Source of the DNA: Zymoseptoria tritici IPO323 | Lineage: Eukaryota; Ascomycota; Dothideomycetes; Mycosphaerellales; Mycosphaerellaceae | Reading direction: 5' to 3' | Assembly (NCBI RefSeq): GCF_000219625.1 | Contig: NC_018210.1 | Coordinates: 2,078,476-2,142,475 of the forward strand | Length of the DNA: 64,000 nt | Shown here: positions 36,572-47,930 of the stretch, piece after piece | Numbering within the stretch: the stretch's first letter is position 1 | How the letters are laid out: each line of letters begins with the position of its first letter | Made by a program: the position numbers and the translations under genes | The notes under the pieces: model-generated | Seen by the model: only the letters and a program-made list of their open reading frames with translations | What the model was told of the DNA's origin: nothing | Database searches by the model: none

Positions 36572-39240
36572 TCAAAAGAACCTCCGATATTCTCCAAGCT
36601 CATCGTCGCCATCACCATCCTCCTCTCCACCGCCACCACTTTCCATCCCGCCACGTCCACCCAAACTCGACCTCAACCCCCTCCTCCGCCGTGTTCCACC
36701 TCTCGTCGGCCTTGTCGTTCTCGCCAGTTCAGCATCAGCATCATCCTCATCCTCCACATTCCTCACAACACTCAGCATACTCTCCTTCCTCCCATTAGTG
36801 TCTCTGCCCTTCCCCTTCGCCCTCGTCTTCCTCGCCGGCCTCTCAACCCCAGCCTCACCCTCCCTCCTCTCAACCTCGTCCCTCGCAATCTGCGCCATCG
36901 TCTTCTTCTTCTCATTACACCCATTGTTCGAGTCTTTCCGCTTGTGGTACGACCTATTTCACACATCTCATCAGTCATGGCTCCGTGATCCGCAAAAGAG
37001 AAAAAAAGGGAGAGGACATACCACGGCGCTCCCACGAAACCTCTCACTCCTCTCCCCTCCAACACATCCATCACAACCCTCTTATCCCTCCTCAACACCT
37101 CTCTCATCACACCAACCCTCTCCCTGAATCCCAGCGACAAATCCTCCCCGTAGCCCAACGTGTCGCCGCCGAGTGGGTAGAAGACCCTCCTCTCCTGTAC
37201 CTCCTGATCTCCTTGGCCCTCGTTGCTGGAAGAGTGGAAATTCACAACCTCCGCCGTCAACGCCCTCAACCGCGCAGTGACGTGCGAAGGCGAGTAAAGC
37301 GACTCTCCCAGCATTTTCGCTTTCTGATTCAGCGTCTTCTGCTGGTTGAGAGCCCAAGGCGTCGTCGAAGGATCCTGCACTTCATCTCCACCACCATAAC
37401 CCGCTTCTTCAGACGAGAGAGGCGGGCGACAAACCTCATTCACCCCCGCCAAACACTCCTGCACACCCCACTCCATCGCCCTCTCCTCCGCCTCCCTTCC
37501 CCACCGCCCCTCCCCCCCCTCAACCCCATCCACAAAACTCCGCAACACACCGTCCCAGCTCTCACCCACCTCCCTCCCCTCCACTACAGGGAAGAGAACA
37601 TTTCTCGCAGCTTCCAGCGTCGGAACTTCCGGATCGAGGACGAAAAAGGGTGGCAGAGCGGTCCGACGTTCGAATTTTTGACCGCAGCGTTTACAGCGGC
37701 CTGGGGAGGTGGAGAGGCGGAAGGGTTTGTGGCAGTCGAGGCAGATTCCTTCGTTGTTGCCGCGCTGGGTGGGTGTGGGAGATGTGGTGGACCGCCGGGT
37801 GTGGGTGGGGCGGTTCACACGGCGTGGAGGTTGTAGCTGTTGAGGGGAGAAGGGGAAGGGAGGATGTTGTTGTGGAACTTGCGGTTGGTGAGGTGGGAAG
37901 GGAGGGTGGGGTGCGAAAGGAGGATGGTATGGCTGGTTTGGTGGGGCGGGGTATGCCGATGAGGAATGATAGGAAGATGAAGACGGGAGGTGTTGGCTTG
38001 AATGATACGGGTGGTAATTGGAAAGGTAAGCTGGATTCTCGGGTTGAGGTTGACTTTGATTATAGCCCTGCTGCAGCAGCTGCGGATCGATCGATCCAGC
38101 CTCCACTCCGATGCCCAATTCCGCTTCGAGAGCCGCTCGCATACGTGCTTCTAGAGTATCGCTGCTCGCTACTTCTGCACCCGCACCCGCACACGCTTCA
38201 TCGATCGCTTCCGAAGGTCCGTTGGGAACCATCGGATCGCTGTGGGTATCCCAGCCTTGCCGCGTGGGGTCTACGTCTCCTGGGAAGCCCGGGTGTGGAT
38301 TGGGCTGTTCGAGAGCTGCATTGAAGTTGTATCTTTGCGGTTGTGCATCGAAAGCATAGACGGGCTGCTGTGCGTCGAAATTATGGACTGGCTGCTGTTC
38401 GTTGAAAGCATGTAATGGCTGCTCTGTGTCGAAAGCATGGACGGGTTGCTGTGCTTCGAAGACAATATCGTTCAGCGGCCGCGAATCGTTCTCAAGGTAG
38501 TGCTGCTGCTGCTGCCCTGCCGTCGCTTGCTGAGAGCCGAAGGAGAAGATCGACGAAGATGAGTAGCCATACGGCCCCAGATCCAAGTCTCCGCCTTGCA
38601 ACAAAACCATCCTATCGTGCGGGTAGCCTTCATCGCCCACCCCTCTTTCGGTAGTGGGCACAGCAAAGCCTGCCGCAGCTACCCGACCGGCGGTTACGTC
38701 GAGATAATGATCGCTGTCGACAGCTGAGACATCTTGCTGCCCATGCACCTCCCCTTCTGCTACCGGCGTTTCAGACCAATGCTGACGCTTCGCAGCTGAT
38801 TGCTCAGCAGCATCCTCAATCGGACGTTTGCTTCGATTCACCGTATCCTCCGCGCCCAGTTCATCTGCTTGCTCCCCACCTCCGCCTTCACCGGTAGCTG
38901 GGTCTTGTGGCGCTTCAGCTTCGTCATGCTCCGCATCGATTCCATCCAACGGAGGATCCTGCATGAAATCATTCCAAGCCTGGGAGTAGGCGTCATCGAG
39001 GGCACACAAGTTTGGGAATGGAGATGAAGGGTTCGCTTCGGGAAGATGTTGTTCGAGTGTGGCTTCAGGATGATATTGCTGAGTCTGATCATGTAGTTGA
39101 TCGTTTGCTCCGATGGACGTGGCGGTATCGTTATTCCACCCGTCATCCTCCTCCACCACAGGGTCATCGGGTTGGTCTTCCAATTCAGCAAAGTCCTGGT
39201 CCCCCACAGAGTATTCGAAAGAGTTGAGAGGATCGGACAT
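36572..39240 (-). CDS. Hypothetical protein with a central zinc ribbon
   Basis: Exons 37022-39240 and 36572-36953 join through a GTATGT...AG intron to 866 residues, linking FVGAPW to SYHKRKDSNNGC. The ATG at 39240 (MSDPLNSFEYS) is the first in frame. The N-terminal 480 residues are disordered: acidic, then Gln-rich with repeated QQPVHAFD-like words (about residues 265-305), then Pro/Tyr/Ser-rich. Around residues 497-525 lies a four-cysteine ribbon (CLDCHKPFRLSTSPGRCKRC). A probably helical region follows with YSPSHVTARLRALTAEVVNF, and the protein ends in a basic then acidic low-complexity tail. This layout suggests a nuclear regulator. I cannot name a family, and function is not assigned. Confidence 0.75.
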
Positions 39241-40227
39241 GCAGGAGTGCACTCAGTCGGCCCCAGGGACGTATTGCAAGAGGTGAGCCGATGTGTGGTT
39301 TGGGTGGTCGAAAGACCGTCCTGAGCGTCGTCGAATCGGCTCCTTATCGTTGCAGTATGGTATGCTGCTCTCAATCTCTCGATATGTATGGTTCGTTCGT
39401 ACTTATCGGCTGCGCTGATCTCTTTCACAGTTGTATGGAATGATGCGTTGTAAATATTTCGAAAAGTGGAAGTGGAACCAAAAAAGAAGATCGTCGGGGA
39501 AGTACAGCACTGCGTTAGAAGTGTGGGTATACGCCATCGTGGTCGGTTGTGTTTGTCTCGGACCTGCTGCTCGAGGCCAGTGATGGCTGCCATGACTGAG
39601 CGCGGGTAAGGGCGGAGTAGATTTCGGACGAGGAGGGGAGCAAACTGAGAGGATGGAGGCAGATCATGGGTTGGGTGGGGAGAGAGGAGGATGAGGCTGA
39701 GGGAGCAGGCGCTTCCGCAACGGCGAGATGGGAGCTCGCCTTCGCCGTGGCTATCTCCTCGGAACAAGTAATGGTAACACGCCTCGTGGTTCTTCACCGT
39801 CGTCGTGGCCTTGGTGTTGCCAGGCCTTTGAAAGTCTCGGAGCCTGTCATCGATCTCGCTTTCTTCGTGCAGTGTCGCGGAGGAGAGAAGACGTGGAGGA
39901 AATTGACGACTCGTGACGCTGGCGGAAGAGATGCGCAAGAGCACTCGAGTACCTGCATTCTTCCGCTCAAACTCCCACACTCCAAGCCATTCAGGACCGC
40001 CTCGTGCGTTGCATTCCACATAACAGCGGAGAAGACATGTTGCCGACAAAATCTTGAGAGCAACGAACCTAATGCGCAACTCGACCGCTTCCCGCGCAAC
40101 TTTCACCGTACAGGTTTCGCTCGGTGGCTTGGACGGCGCAGTCTGAGCGGAAGCATGGAGCCATTGTTCACTGCTATGCAAATGCCAAGGCTGGTGAAGT
40201 GAATGGAGCTTGTGACCAAGTTGGAAG

Positions 40228-40343
40228 CAGGTCGACTTGCACGTGCCAGGTCGACTTGCACGTGCAGGAGGAAACTTGGTGTGCGTGAGCCGACGACACG
40301 ACTAAGCGTCGGAGGGGCCAGGTCGACTTGCACGTGCAGGAGG
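40228..40343. promoter_or_regulatory. Three direct repeats each carrying CACGTG
   Basis: The word CAGGTCGACTTGCACGTG occurs at 40228-40245, 40247-40264 and 40319-40336. In the last two it extends into a further CAGGAGG. Each copy contains the palindromes GTCGAC and CACGTG; the latter is the classic site of bHLH factors. They lie about 430-540 bp upstream of the gene starting at 40767, so they may control it. The regulatory role is inferred. Confidence 0.5.
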
Positions 40344-40557
40344 TGAATTCGGGCGCATGTGCGGACGACACGGCCGATGTCATGTGCGCATCATATCCAG
40401 TGTCACTCGGGTGGAATACAACATTACTGATCCGTGTCCGGCACAACCACCTCCACAACCACCTTCACATCCGCGACCATCCGCGACCATCCGCGACCAT
40501 CCTCGACCCTACTTCTACACCACATACCCGGCCTCCTTGAGTCCTGCACTCTGCGTA

Positions 40558-40690
40558 CTCCACCACCTTCGAAGCGACCACCTTCAGATTGACCACCTTG
40601 AAACCGACCACCTCCCAATCGACCACCTTCGAACCGATCACCTGCGAACCGACTGCCGGCAAATCGACCGTCTTCAAACCTGCACCAGCA
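40558..40690 (+). repeat. Degenerate tandem 17-18-bp repeats
   Basis: About seven diverged units built on gaccaccttcgaa follow each other in the 5' region of the gene at 40767. They may lie in its leader. No function is evident. Confidence 0.5.
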
Positions 40691-40766
40691 CACGAACAAG
40701 CACCTTTAGACGAGGACTAATTACCGAACCTGATCATCAGCCGTTGCTTCTTCTGAGACTCCCAAA

Positions 40767-42351
40767 ATGCCGCGCAAGCCCGTGGTAAGCGGATTCGCCG
40801 TCCGATAGATTGAGTCGTGTATGCTAATTGTAACAGACCGACAGGGTGCCTCCGAAGTACGTCGACAAGGGCAAAGCGATGCGCAGCGACAAGGAAACCA
40901 CATTCTTGACGGCATACGAATTCAACAGAAATGAGTTCGCTTTCTTGGCGTATCTCGGATTCGACAACGTACGTCACGGACGCCAGTGGATGATGACACC
41001 GCCAGTGCTCGAAGCTGTGTTCATTTACCGCTCAATCGGTGGACCAACGACCAGGAAAGTTCTCCAGGCTGCGGCAGAGGTCTCACTGCCACAATACCAG
41101 GAGAAGTGGGATCGAGACTTCGCCGAGTTCTGTCCTTCGCCGACAGCGTTCTTGGCCGACAACCCCGTCACCCTTTATCAAACCCAAGCTCGCAAAGAAG
41201 TCATCCAAGGACGAAGTACCAAAAAGACAGCTATCACCACACTAACATACGACATGATGGACACGGGACAGCTGGAGCCACTAGGTTCACACGAGGCGCG
41301 GGACCGAGTCTTTGCATTCTTACTATGGTGGCTCTTGCGCGAGACGGAGCGGTTCGACGGACTAGTCTCCCAAGAGCAGGAAGCAGAGTACAGGAGGTTT
41401 ACTACGGTCCACGACTTCCCTTATGCTTTGCCCGCATTCGAAGACCTGCAAATGGAGCAGCACACGAAGTTCCCTCGTCCGCAGTGGACGCACCGCCAAG
41501 ATGTCGCACCAGAAGACGAGGCTCTGAATCGTGTTGGTCGTGCCCTCGCTTTTCTCCCGGGATGGATTAGTCGCAAAGATCAAGGCAAGGCCAACTTTTC
41601 GAACGGCTGGCATCTCTTCTGGGTCCAAGGCTGCGAGGCAACCTTCGCCGACTGTCCGATCAACGAAGGAAAGCACGCTGGGAAGTGGGTACCGCCGTGG
41701 ATGCAAGACATTCCGACGCAACAGGAAGGCCAAGATTCCGTCATCGATAGAGCCGACGATGGCGATAGCTTAGATGACAGATCGACCGGGAACGACACAG
41801 TGAACGATGAAGGAGCTACGACCACTCCTTCGAGCGGTGTGAAACGAACGGCGGATGACGCTGGTCTTCCCTCTGGTGCCTCTTACTCGGAGCTTTCTCC
41901 CGGGCAATACGGTCCGTGCGTGGACGAAGACGATGAGGAGCATAAGCCCGAGACTACTCCGCGAACTGAAGGCGGGTTGATGGAGGAGCTCACTGGACTG
42001 GCGGCCGCTCTAGGACCCGCGAGCAAAAAGCTCAAGCTCAGCAACGTTCTGGATCAGCAGGGAACGAGGGCCACAACTCCGGATGGTCTGGAAGAACAAC
42101 GTCGACAGATCGCACGCGAAGGCGAAGAGGCGAGGCAGGCAATCGAACGACCTGAGATAGAGGCTCAGCTGAGGGCCAAGTTGAGGCGTAAGCACGAGAC
42201 GGTAATGGCACAGATGAGGCGGGAGGAGTATGCTAAGGCGGAGGCAAAGAAAGCGGCGTGGATCGCAGACCGTAGCGCTAAGATTGAGGCAGAGTACCTA
42301 GCGGAGGAGAGAGCGAAGATGGCAGGAGTGCTCGCAAGGATCGGAACGTAG
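40767..42351 (+). CDS. Hypothetical protein, 510 residues, coiled-coil C-terminus
   Basis: Exon 1 (40767-40784, 18 nt, MPRKPV) and exon 2 (40837-42351) join through a 52-bp intron with a good branch site (TGCTAAT). A start within exon 2 is possible but lacks an ATG near the N-terminus. Residues up to about 270 look folded (FLTAYEFNRNEFAFLAYLGF, VRHGRQWMMTPPVLEAVFIY, RVFAFLLWWLLRETERFDGL). Next come an acidic Ser/Thr-rich linker and finally a charged heptad-rich helix (EEQRRQIAREGEEARQAIER and after). I recognise no family. It may be a lineage-specific gene near the old chromosome end. Codon composition is like its neighbours and there is no sign of RIP. Confidence 0.7.
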
Positions 42352-42798
42352 ATACAAGAAGTGTAAGTTGAGCGACAGATCAGCTAAGGAGAGGACATGC
42401 GGCATTCCGGGCAGGGCTAGCTCTAGGCCTGCTAGAAGAGTGTAGTTACTTGGCACTGCCGAATTGAACGCGCTGTTGCAATGAATAATTGACGACTGCT
42501 CTTATGCGTCTTGGGCGTATGTAATCAATCAGGTATCAATCATCGCAAGCATCAGCTCGAGAAGGCATGAGGATTCCGATCAGCCTCGCCGTGACGTACT
42601 ACCTTGACGCCGTTGTCCGGGTGAATGTGACAGGGGTATCCCTGTCGACCTCGCGTCGCTCGAAACGTTTGACTTCCAGGTTGTCTTCAAATCTTCAACT
42701 CCTTCTTCTCTCTACCACGACACCGATACCTCCGCTACGAATCGAACACTACCACCGTACCATCACGCACGCGAACGAGATCCTCGCACGCGAGCAAG

Positions 42799-43441
42799 AT
42801 GGCACCAACGAAGGTGCAATGTTTGACTTGTTTGGAGTCGCCGGCTTCGCCAACAGCCCACAGGTGGCAGGACAGCACGAACCAGTGCTTCCATTGCAAG
42901 GGCTTCCACTTCGAACGCCCCTGCGCGCTGGCACACGCGCTCTACAGGATCGACCCGGCGCTCGAAAAGAAGGAGAGAGAAAACGTTCGGCGCGAGTTTG
43001 ATGGAGAGGATGGCAGAGGTGAGGGCGAGAAGAGATGAAGCGGCTGCCGAGATCCGAGGTCTCGACAATGTCATCGCCATGGTCCAGGATCCTCAGGGCC
43101 GGGAGTTGTTGCAGAGGTTGACCGGTGAGAAGGCTGCAGAACGTGTCGAGGCCGTCGCGGCGAACCCTGCCAAAGTCACTCTTGACACGGTGCGGGGTTC
43201 TGCTTTGACATTGCTCGGTGCGGATACTTGGGGTGAGGTGTTTCCTGATGTCGATTTGACCGCAAAGGCATTGAGGAGCCGATTCACCACCAAAATGAAT
43301 CAGCAGGCGAGAGGCGAAATCCCGATGCCGGGAACGTCAGAACTTGTTCTGGCGTTGAAGGCTCGGAACATGTGGCCATCGCCAGCACCGGTTCGGTACA
43401 CGGGTACTGACGTGGATGTGAGTATGGAAGTTGAATCGTGA
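42799..43441 (+). pseudogene. Small zinc-ribbon gene split over two frames
   Basis: The ATG at 42799 opens MAPTKVQCLTCLESPASPTA, followed by QCFHCKGFHFERPCALAHAL, and runs to a stop at 43036-43038. The C-x2-C pairs look like a zinc ribbon. A second frame is open from about 42998 (ATG 43001) to 43441, with a helical, well-composed protein (RDEAAAEIRGLDNVIAMVQD, then TLLGADTWGEVFPDVDL). It overlaps the first by about 40 nt. Together they resemble a single protein of about 210 residues with a one-base frame change near 42990-43035. No sensible GT-AG intron was found. Alternatives are two overlapping genes or a sequencing slip. Function unknown. Confidence 0.45.
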
Positions 43442-44244
43442 GGCAGTTCTGTGCTGGCAACAGCTTTGAACGTGCTTTGCATTTCGACCTCCCCGCGCAT
43501 CCGTCACAATTCGAGAACTGTAGCAGCAGCAGCAGCGGGTGTCATGTCAGCCGCCGAGGTCATTGAAATTCTTCGGAAAATCAGGACTTCAGCTGGACGG
43601 CGTGGCACGCAGCAGCAGCGACAGCAATAACATGAAAGTAAGCCCTTCTCCAACTTCGTCGTTTCTCGAAAGAGAAGAGTATGTGGTTGTGGAATTTGTG
43701 CGCTTCCATCAGATTTGATTTTATCGCTTCAAGTCTATCATCCCTCGCAAGAGGGAGAGCATGGGCTGGTTGGGATACGACTGCAAGTCAAGTCGTCGCC
43801 ATTGCGTAGCCTCTCGAGGAAACCATGGTGGCGCAATTTTTTTCATCAATGTTGGCGGTGCTGTCACTGCTGCAATGGAGAAGAGCACTGCAATACACCA
43901 TCCGCAACACACGGGTGTTGAAGGCATCGTGCTGGTTCAACGTTCCGACAGAGCACCGGACGAAGCACTGCCCTCACGAGTAGACATGGAACTTGCGCGG
44001 AAAGTCGTTGTGCATGTACCAGGTATGCTGATGTCTTTGTAAGCATGCCAGGCACGGACAGAATCGTCCATTGCTGCTGGCTGTACACGAGGACCTCGAG
44101 CTATATTCCGGCCCGGATTCGAGGTCTTGTCACCATGATGGGAACGTGCATCTACGCACGCTGAAGACCATTCCATGGCCTTCAGAGTCATGTCGATGCA
44201 GATTAAGTACATTAATTAAAACAAGGAGCTGTAGCGGAAGGGTT
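43442..44244. other. Last unique DNA before the repeat-built subtelomere
   Basis: No gene is supported. The composition is normal until about 44205, where the AT content rises, and the stretch ends in telomere-like repeats at 44245. Confidence 0.45.
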
Positions 44245-44263
44245 TTAGGGTTAGGGTTAGGGG
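44245..44263 (+). repeat. Interstitial telomere repeats at the LINE 3' boundary
   Basis: The sequence TTAGGGTTAGGGTTAGGGG joins the last unique DNA to the 3' end of the LINE. The orientation is that of the chromosome-end telomere. Confidence 0.85.
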
Positions 44264-45154
44264 TTTATTATACTTATTTATATAGGCTAGTCTACCTTTG
44301 CACCTAATCTAAACTAAAGCCCTATCTAAGCCCTTACTACCGACTCTTTTAGCCGTCTTTAGAGGGGAGGAAATAGACCTTCGCTCCTACGTAAAGCGCC
44401 TCGCGATATACGGTACTATAGCTACTCCTAGCCTAACTACGTTTTATAGTATCCTTTTAACTATCTCCCGAGTTAACTAAACTACTAAAAAGAGAGACTA
44501 CCGATAGGCTAATCCGTATCCTAACGTAAAATATCGCTCCGGTAATTGCTTACTATCTATTATACCTTAGGTTTCTAAACCTCCTAGGTAATAGATAAGG
44601 TATACGTCTCCTTATCCGCCCGAAACTATAACCCCGTCTCGTTAAGGAGGAATATCCCGCTTTAAGACTGTCCGGTAGAGCTCTATCCTCCCTCCGTCCG
44701 GCGTATCTACTATCGGAGATATTCGATTCTAATCGAGCCGCTTATATACTAGTCTATAAGTACTTCCCGAACGGTTTAGGGAGTACCGTCTTCCCTTCGG
44801 CTAGAATTCCTCCTCTAGTAATCGTCGTCGTCTACTCCTCTCCCCTACTACGCTATCGCCTTTATATTCCTCTAAGCCTCCTACTACTCTATAGAGGTAC
44901 TAGTTTTCTTCCTCCTACTCCCTAGCTTTAAGAGGAAGTAGCTATAGATCTAGGGTATACGCCTTATATCTACCGCTAGGCCTTCCGGATAGAGTTAATC
45001 GTCTAGTACGGAGCTAGTCCAGGCCTTACTAGTCGCCTACGTCTCCTACGTCGTAGCGTAGCCTTTTAATATCCTACCGATCGGACGCCTACTTTTATCT
45101 TAAGGGAAGAGACTCCTTTTCGATAGGGTAAACGCCTAATTTATCCTCGAGGGA

Positions 45155-45390
45155 TAATCTCTACTTTTACGTCCTAGGTCGACGGAGCTACTTTACGTCC
45201 TACCTATCGGACGGAGCCTTTTTATATCCTACCTATCGGACTAAGCTACTTTACGTCCTACCTATCGGACGGAGCTACTTTACATCCTACTTATCGGACC
45301 GAGCCTTTTAACGTCCTACTTATCGGACCGAGCCTTTTAACGTCCTACTTATTAGACCGAGCCTTTTAATATCCTACTTAGGATAGTATA
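45155..45390. repeat. 30-bp tandem repeat in the LINE 3' region
   Basis: About seven units built on acgtcctacctatcggac, differing mainly by transitions, lie in the downstream part of the LINE. The length of 30 bp keeps the frame and would give a 10-residue repeat. Confidence 0.75.
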
Positions 45391-47699
45391 TACTAGGTCT
45401 ATACCGCTGCTTCCTCTACTTCCTCCTTCGTAGCTTCCTCCTTCGTAATCTTCGTCGAGATTCGCTTAAGGATCTCGTTAGCTCGCTTCTAGTATCCTAT
45501 ATTTAGAAGGAAGTCTACCTCGGTAAACTTCGTATTCGTAGTACCTATTTTCTTATATATCTTCTACTTTACCTATTGTTCCTTCCTCGAGAGCTAGCTC
45601 GTCCTATTTTCCCAGTAGCAAGTCTCGTGTCCTTAGATAAATTTGCTTATATAGACGTAGAAACTATAGGTATAGAAGGTTCTACGCCGATACTAGAGGA
45701 AGCGCTTCTAGAAGGACTGTAGCGCCTTTAAAAAGTAATCGGCTCCTCGTAAGTCCCGCTTTAGGCAGCTTTCTTCCGGTATAATCTAGGTTAGGCTCCA
45801 CTTCTTAGCCTCTTCGGCTATATCTTCCTCTCTCTCCTAGCGTAGGAACCGCTAGACCGAACAGCAGTCTTCGCTAAGGCTTCGGTCGCGAGGCTAGGAC
45901 TCGGGTGTCTTACGGTACTTCTCGTAGAGCTTGTCCTCCGTTAAGCGCCGGAAGAACGCTTTAGGTTTCTAGATTAGTAATCCTAACTTCCGTAGCGGAC
46001 TTTCTTCCGGAGCGTGCTTCTTTACGACCTAAAAGCTAGTTTTTAGTACCTTAAATCGCGAGGGTAGGGCGGAGATTCCTAGGAGATTGCGAGTAAAGTA
46101 AGGGTTAGAAGCATAACCCGAGATCTACTTCGTTAGCTTTGTAACGTCCTTAGTCGTCTCGTCCTAGAACTTAGGAGAGTCCTCGGTAAACGCCGCGAGG
46201 AGAGGCGCGCTATACTCGAACATCGGTACGAGATACTACTAATAGACTCGTAGGCGATGCGCGAAGCCCTAACCGTCCGCGTCGAGGGTTAGGAAGTCGC
46301 TTTGTTTCCCGGCCTATTCGAGCCGGCTCTTAAGGTACCTCCTTAAGTTAATCCCTCGCGCCGTTACGGGAAATCCGAGGTAGGTATATACCTCTCTCCT
46401 TGGTACCTCCGTACTAAAGAGGTAGATCGCCTCCTATAAAGACGCCGGCGCTAGATAGGCGTATTTTTTAATATTTAGGGCGATGCGGTTAGCGGAGGAC
46501 TAGCGCTCGAGGATCTGGATTAGTATACGTACCTCGTCTAAGTTAGTAGTAAGGAGAATACTATTATCGGCGAAGAATAGCGCGCGAGGAATCGGCGGCG
46601 CCGTAGGCATTACGTCGGAAGAGCCGGCTAGGGCGAGTGTCCTAGGTCGATTTAAGTCCTCGAGCAAGCTATCGATAAAGATGTTAAATAGATAGGGCGA
46701 GAGGGGTAAGCCCTATAGAACTCCCCTCGTCCGCGGAAACTACTAAGAAGCCGTACAATCCGAAATAATAAAGGACTAGACGTCGAAAAAGTAGAGGCTC
46801 GTAATTAGAGCTAGTATATTCTCCGGACATCTCTGCCGGCGTAGAACGTCCGCGAGTAGTATATAATCTACAACGTTAAAGGTAGCTTAAAAATCGAGGA
46901 ATACGGCGTATATAATCCGGCTTGATTCGAGGAGGGCGTAGACGACCGCGGCGTTTGTTATAGTAGAGTAGTAACTTCGAAATCCCGCCTAGTTAGGATA
47001 TATCCTCGCCTATGTCCTACTATTAAAGCGCCGGAGGAGTAGGCGCTCGAAGACCTTTCGAAACATTATTACTAGCGAGATCGGACGAACGTTGTTAGCA
47101 TCCTTCGCCGGCATTGTACTATCCTCCTGTTGGGTCTTATCCTTAACGACTAGATAGACGATAGTTTCGTTCTAGCTCTACGGCGTCTTACTATTCCGGA
47201 GATAGGAATTATAGAGGGCGGCTAGGATCCGGAGGAAGCTCGTCGTCGCGAGGGTTTTTATTAGACGGATGTATACCCTATCGTTTCCGTAGGCCTTCGT
47301 AGTATCCTAGTAGGTAAGCTCCTATATTATCTCGTCGATCGAGAAGGAGAGTAAGGCGGATCGATCGTCGATAGGAAATATCTCCTGTACCGGGAGGGTC
47401 GCTATCGAGACGAATCGACTAGTAAATCCCTCTGTTACCTCGTCGATTACTATTATCCCTCTTACCTTCGCTGCCAGGGTCGGCACTAGCGGTATGTTCT
47501 CGTTCGCGCGGCGCTATACTCTGTTATAGAGACGGACCGTCTCGAGCGTCCTACTATTAGCGTCCAGGTTCGGCTTCGCTATTGCCTTAAGACGCTAGTC
47601 CTTCTTCTTCTTACTACGGCGGCGTAGCCGCTTTAGCTTACGAGCGGCGTTATTATTATCCTCGGCTCGCTTTCGCTTCGGGTCTATTATCGCCTTTCG

Positions 47700-47930
47700 A
47701 GGTCTGTTGTTCTTCTCTCTACCTCTATTCTTCTTCTCTCCCTCTCGATCCTTCTTCTCTCCCTCTCGATCCTTCTTCTCTCCTTCTTAATTCTTCTTCT
47801 CTCCCTCTCGATCCTTCTTCTCTCCGCCTCTATTCTTCTTTTCTCTGTCTCGATCCTTCTTCTCTCTATCTTAATCCTTCTTCTCTCCGCCTCTATTCTT
47901 CTTCTCTCCGCCTCCGTTACTTATATCCTC
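47700..47930. repeat. 21-bp tandem repeat between LINE endonuclease and RT
   Basis: Roughly nine units of ccttcttctctccctctcga, with variants, encode a charged seven-residue unit (EGEKKDR-like) on the reverse strand. It probably forms a flexible linker in ORF2. Confidence 0.75.

Larger units (their letters stand above)
39241..40766. other. Long intergenic region with several short repeats
   Basis: About 1.5 kb with no supportable gene. It contains the three CACGTG-bearing direct repeats at 40228-40343. It also has a run of (catccgcgac)n near 40470-40500 and degenerate accaccttcgaa-type units at about 40558-40690. Confidence 0.5.

Noticed and set aside
36489..37836. Plus-strand frames with hydrophobic or Arg/Pro-rich content
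   Set aside because: They are antisense shadows of the zinc-ribbon protein gene, whose splice junction and composition are much better supported.
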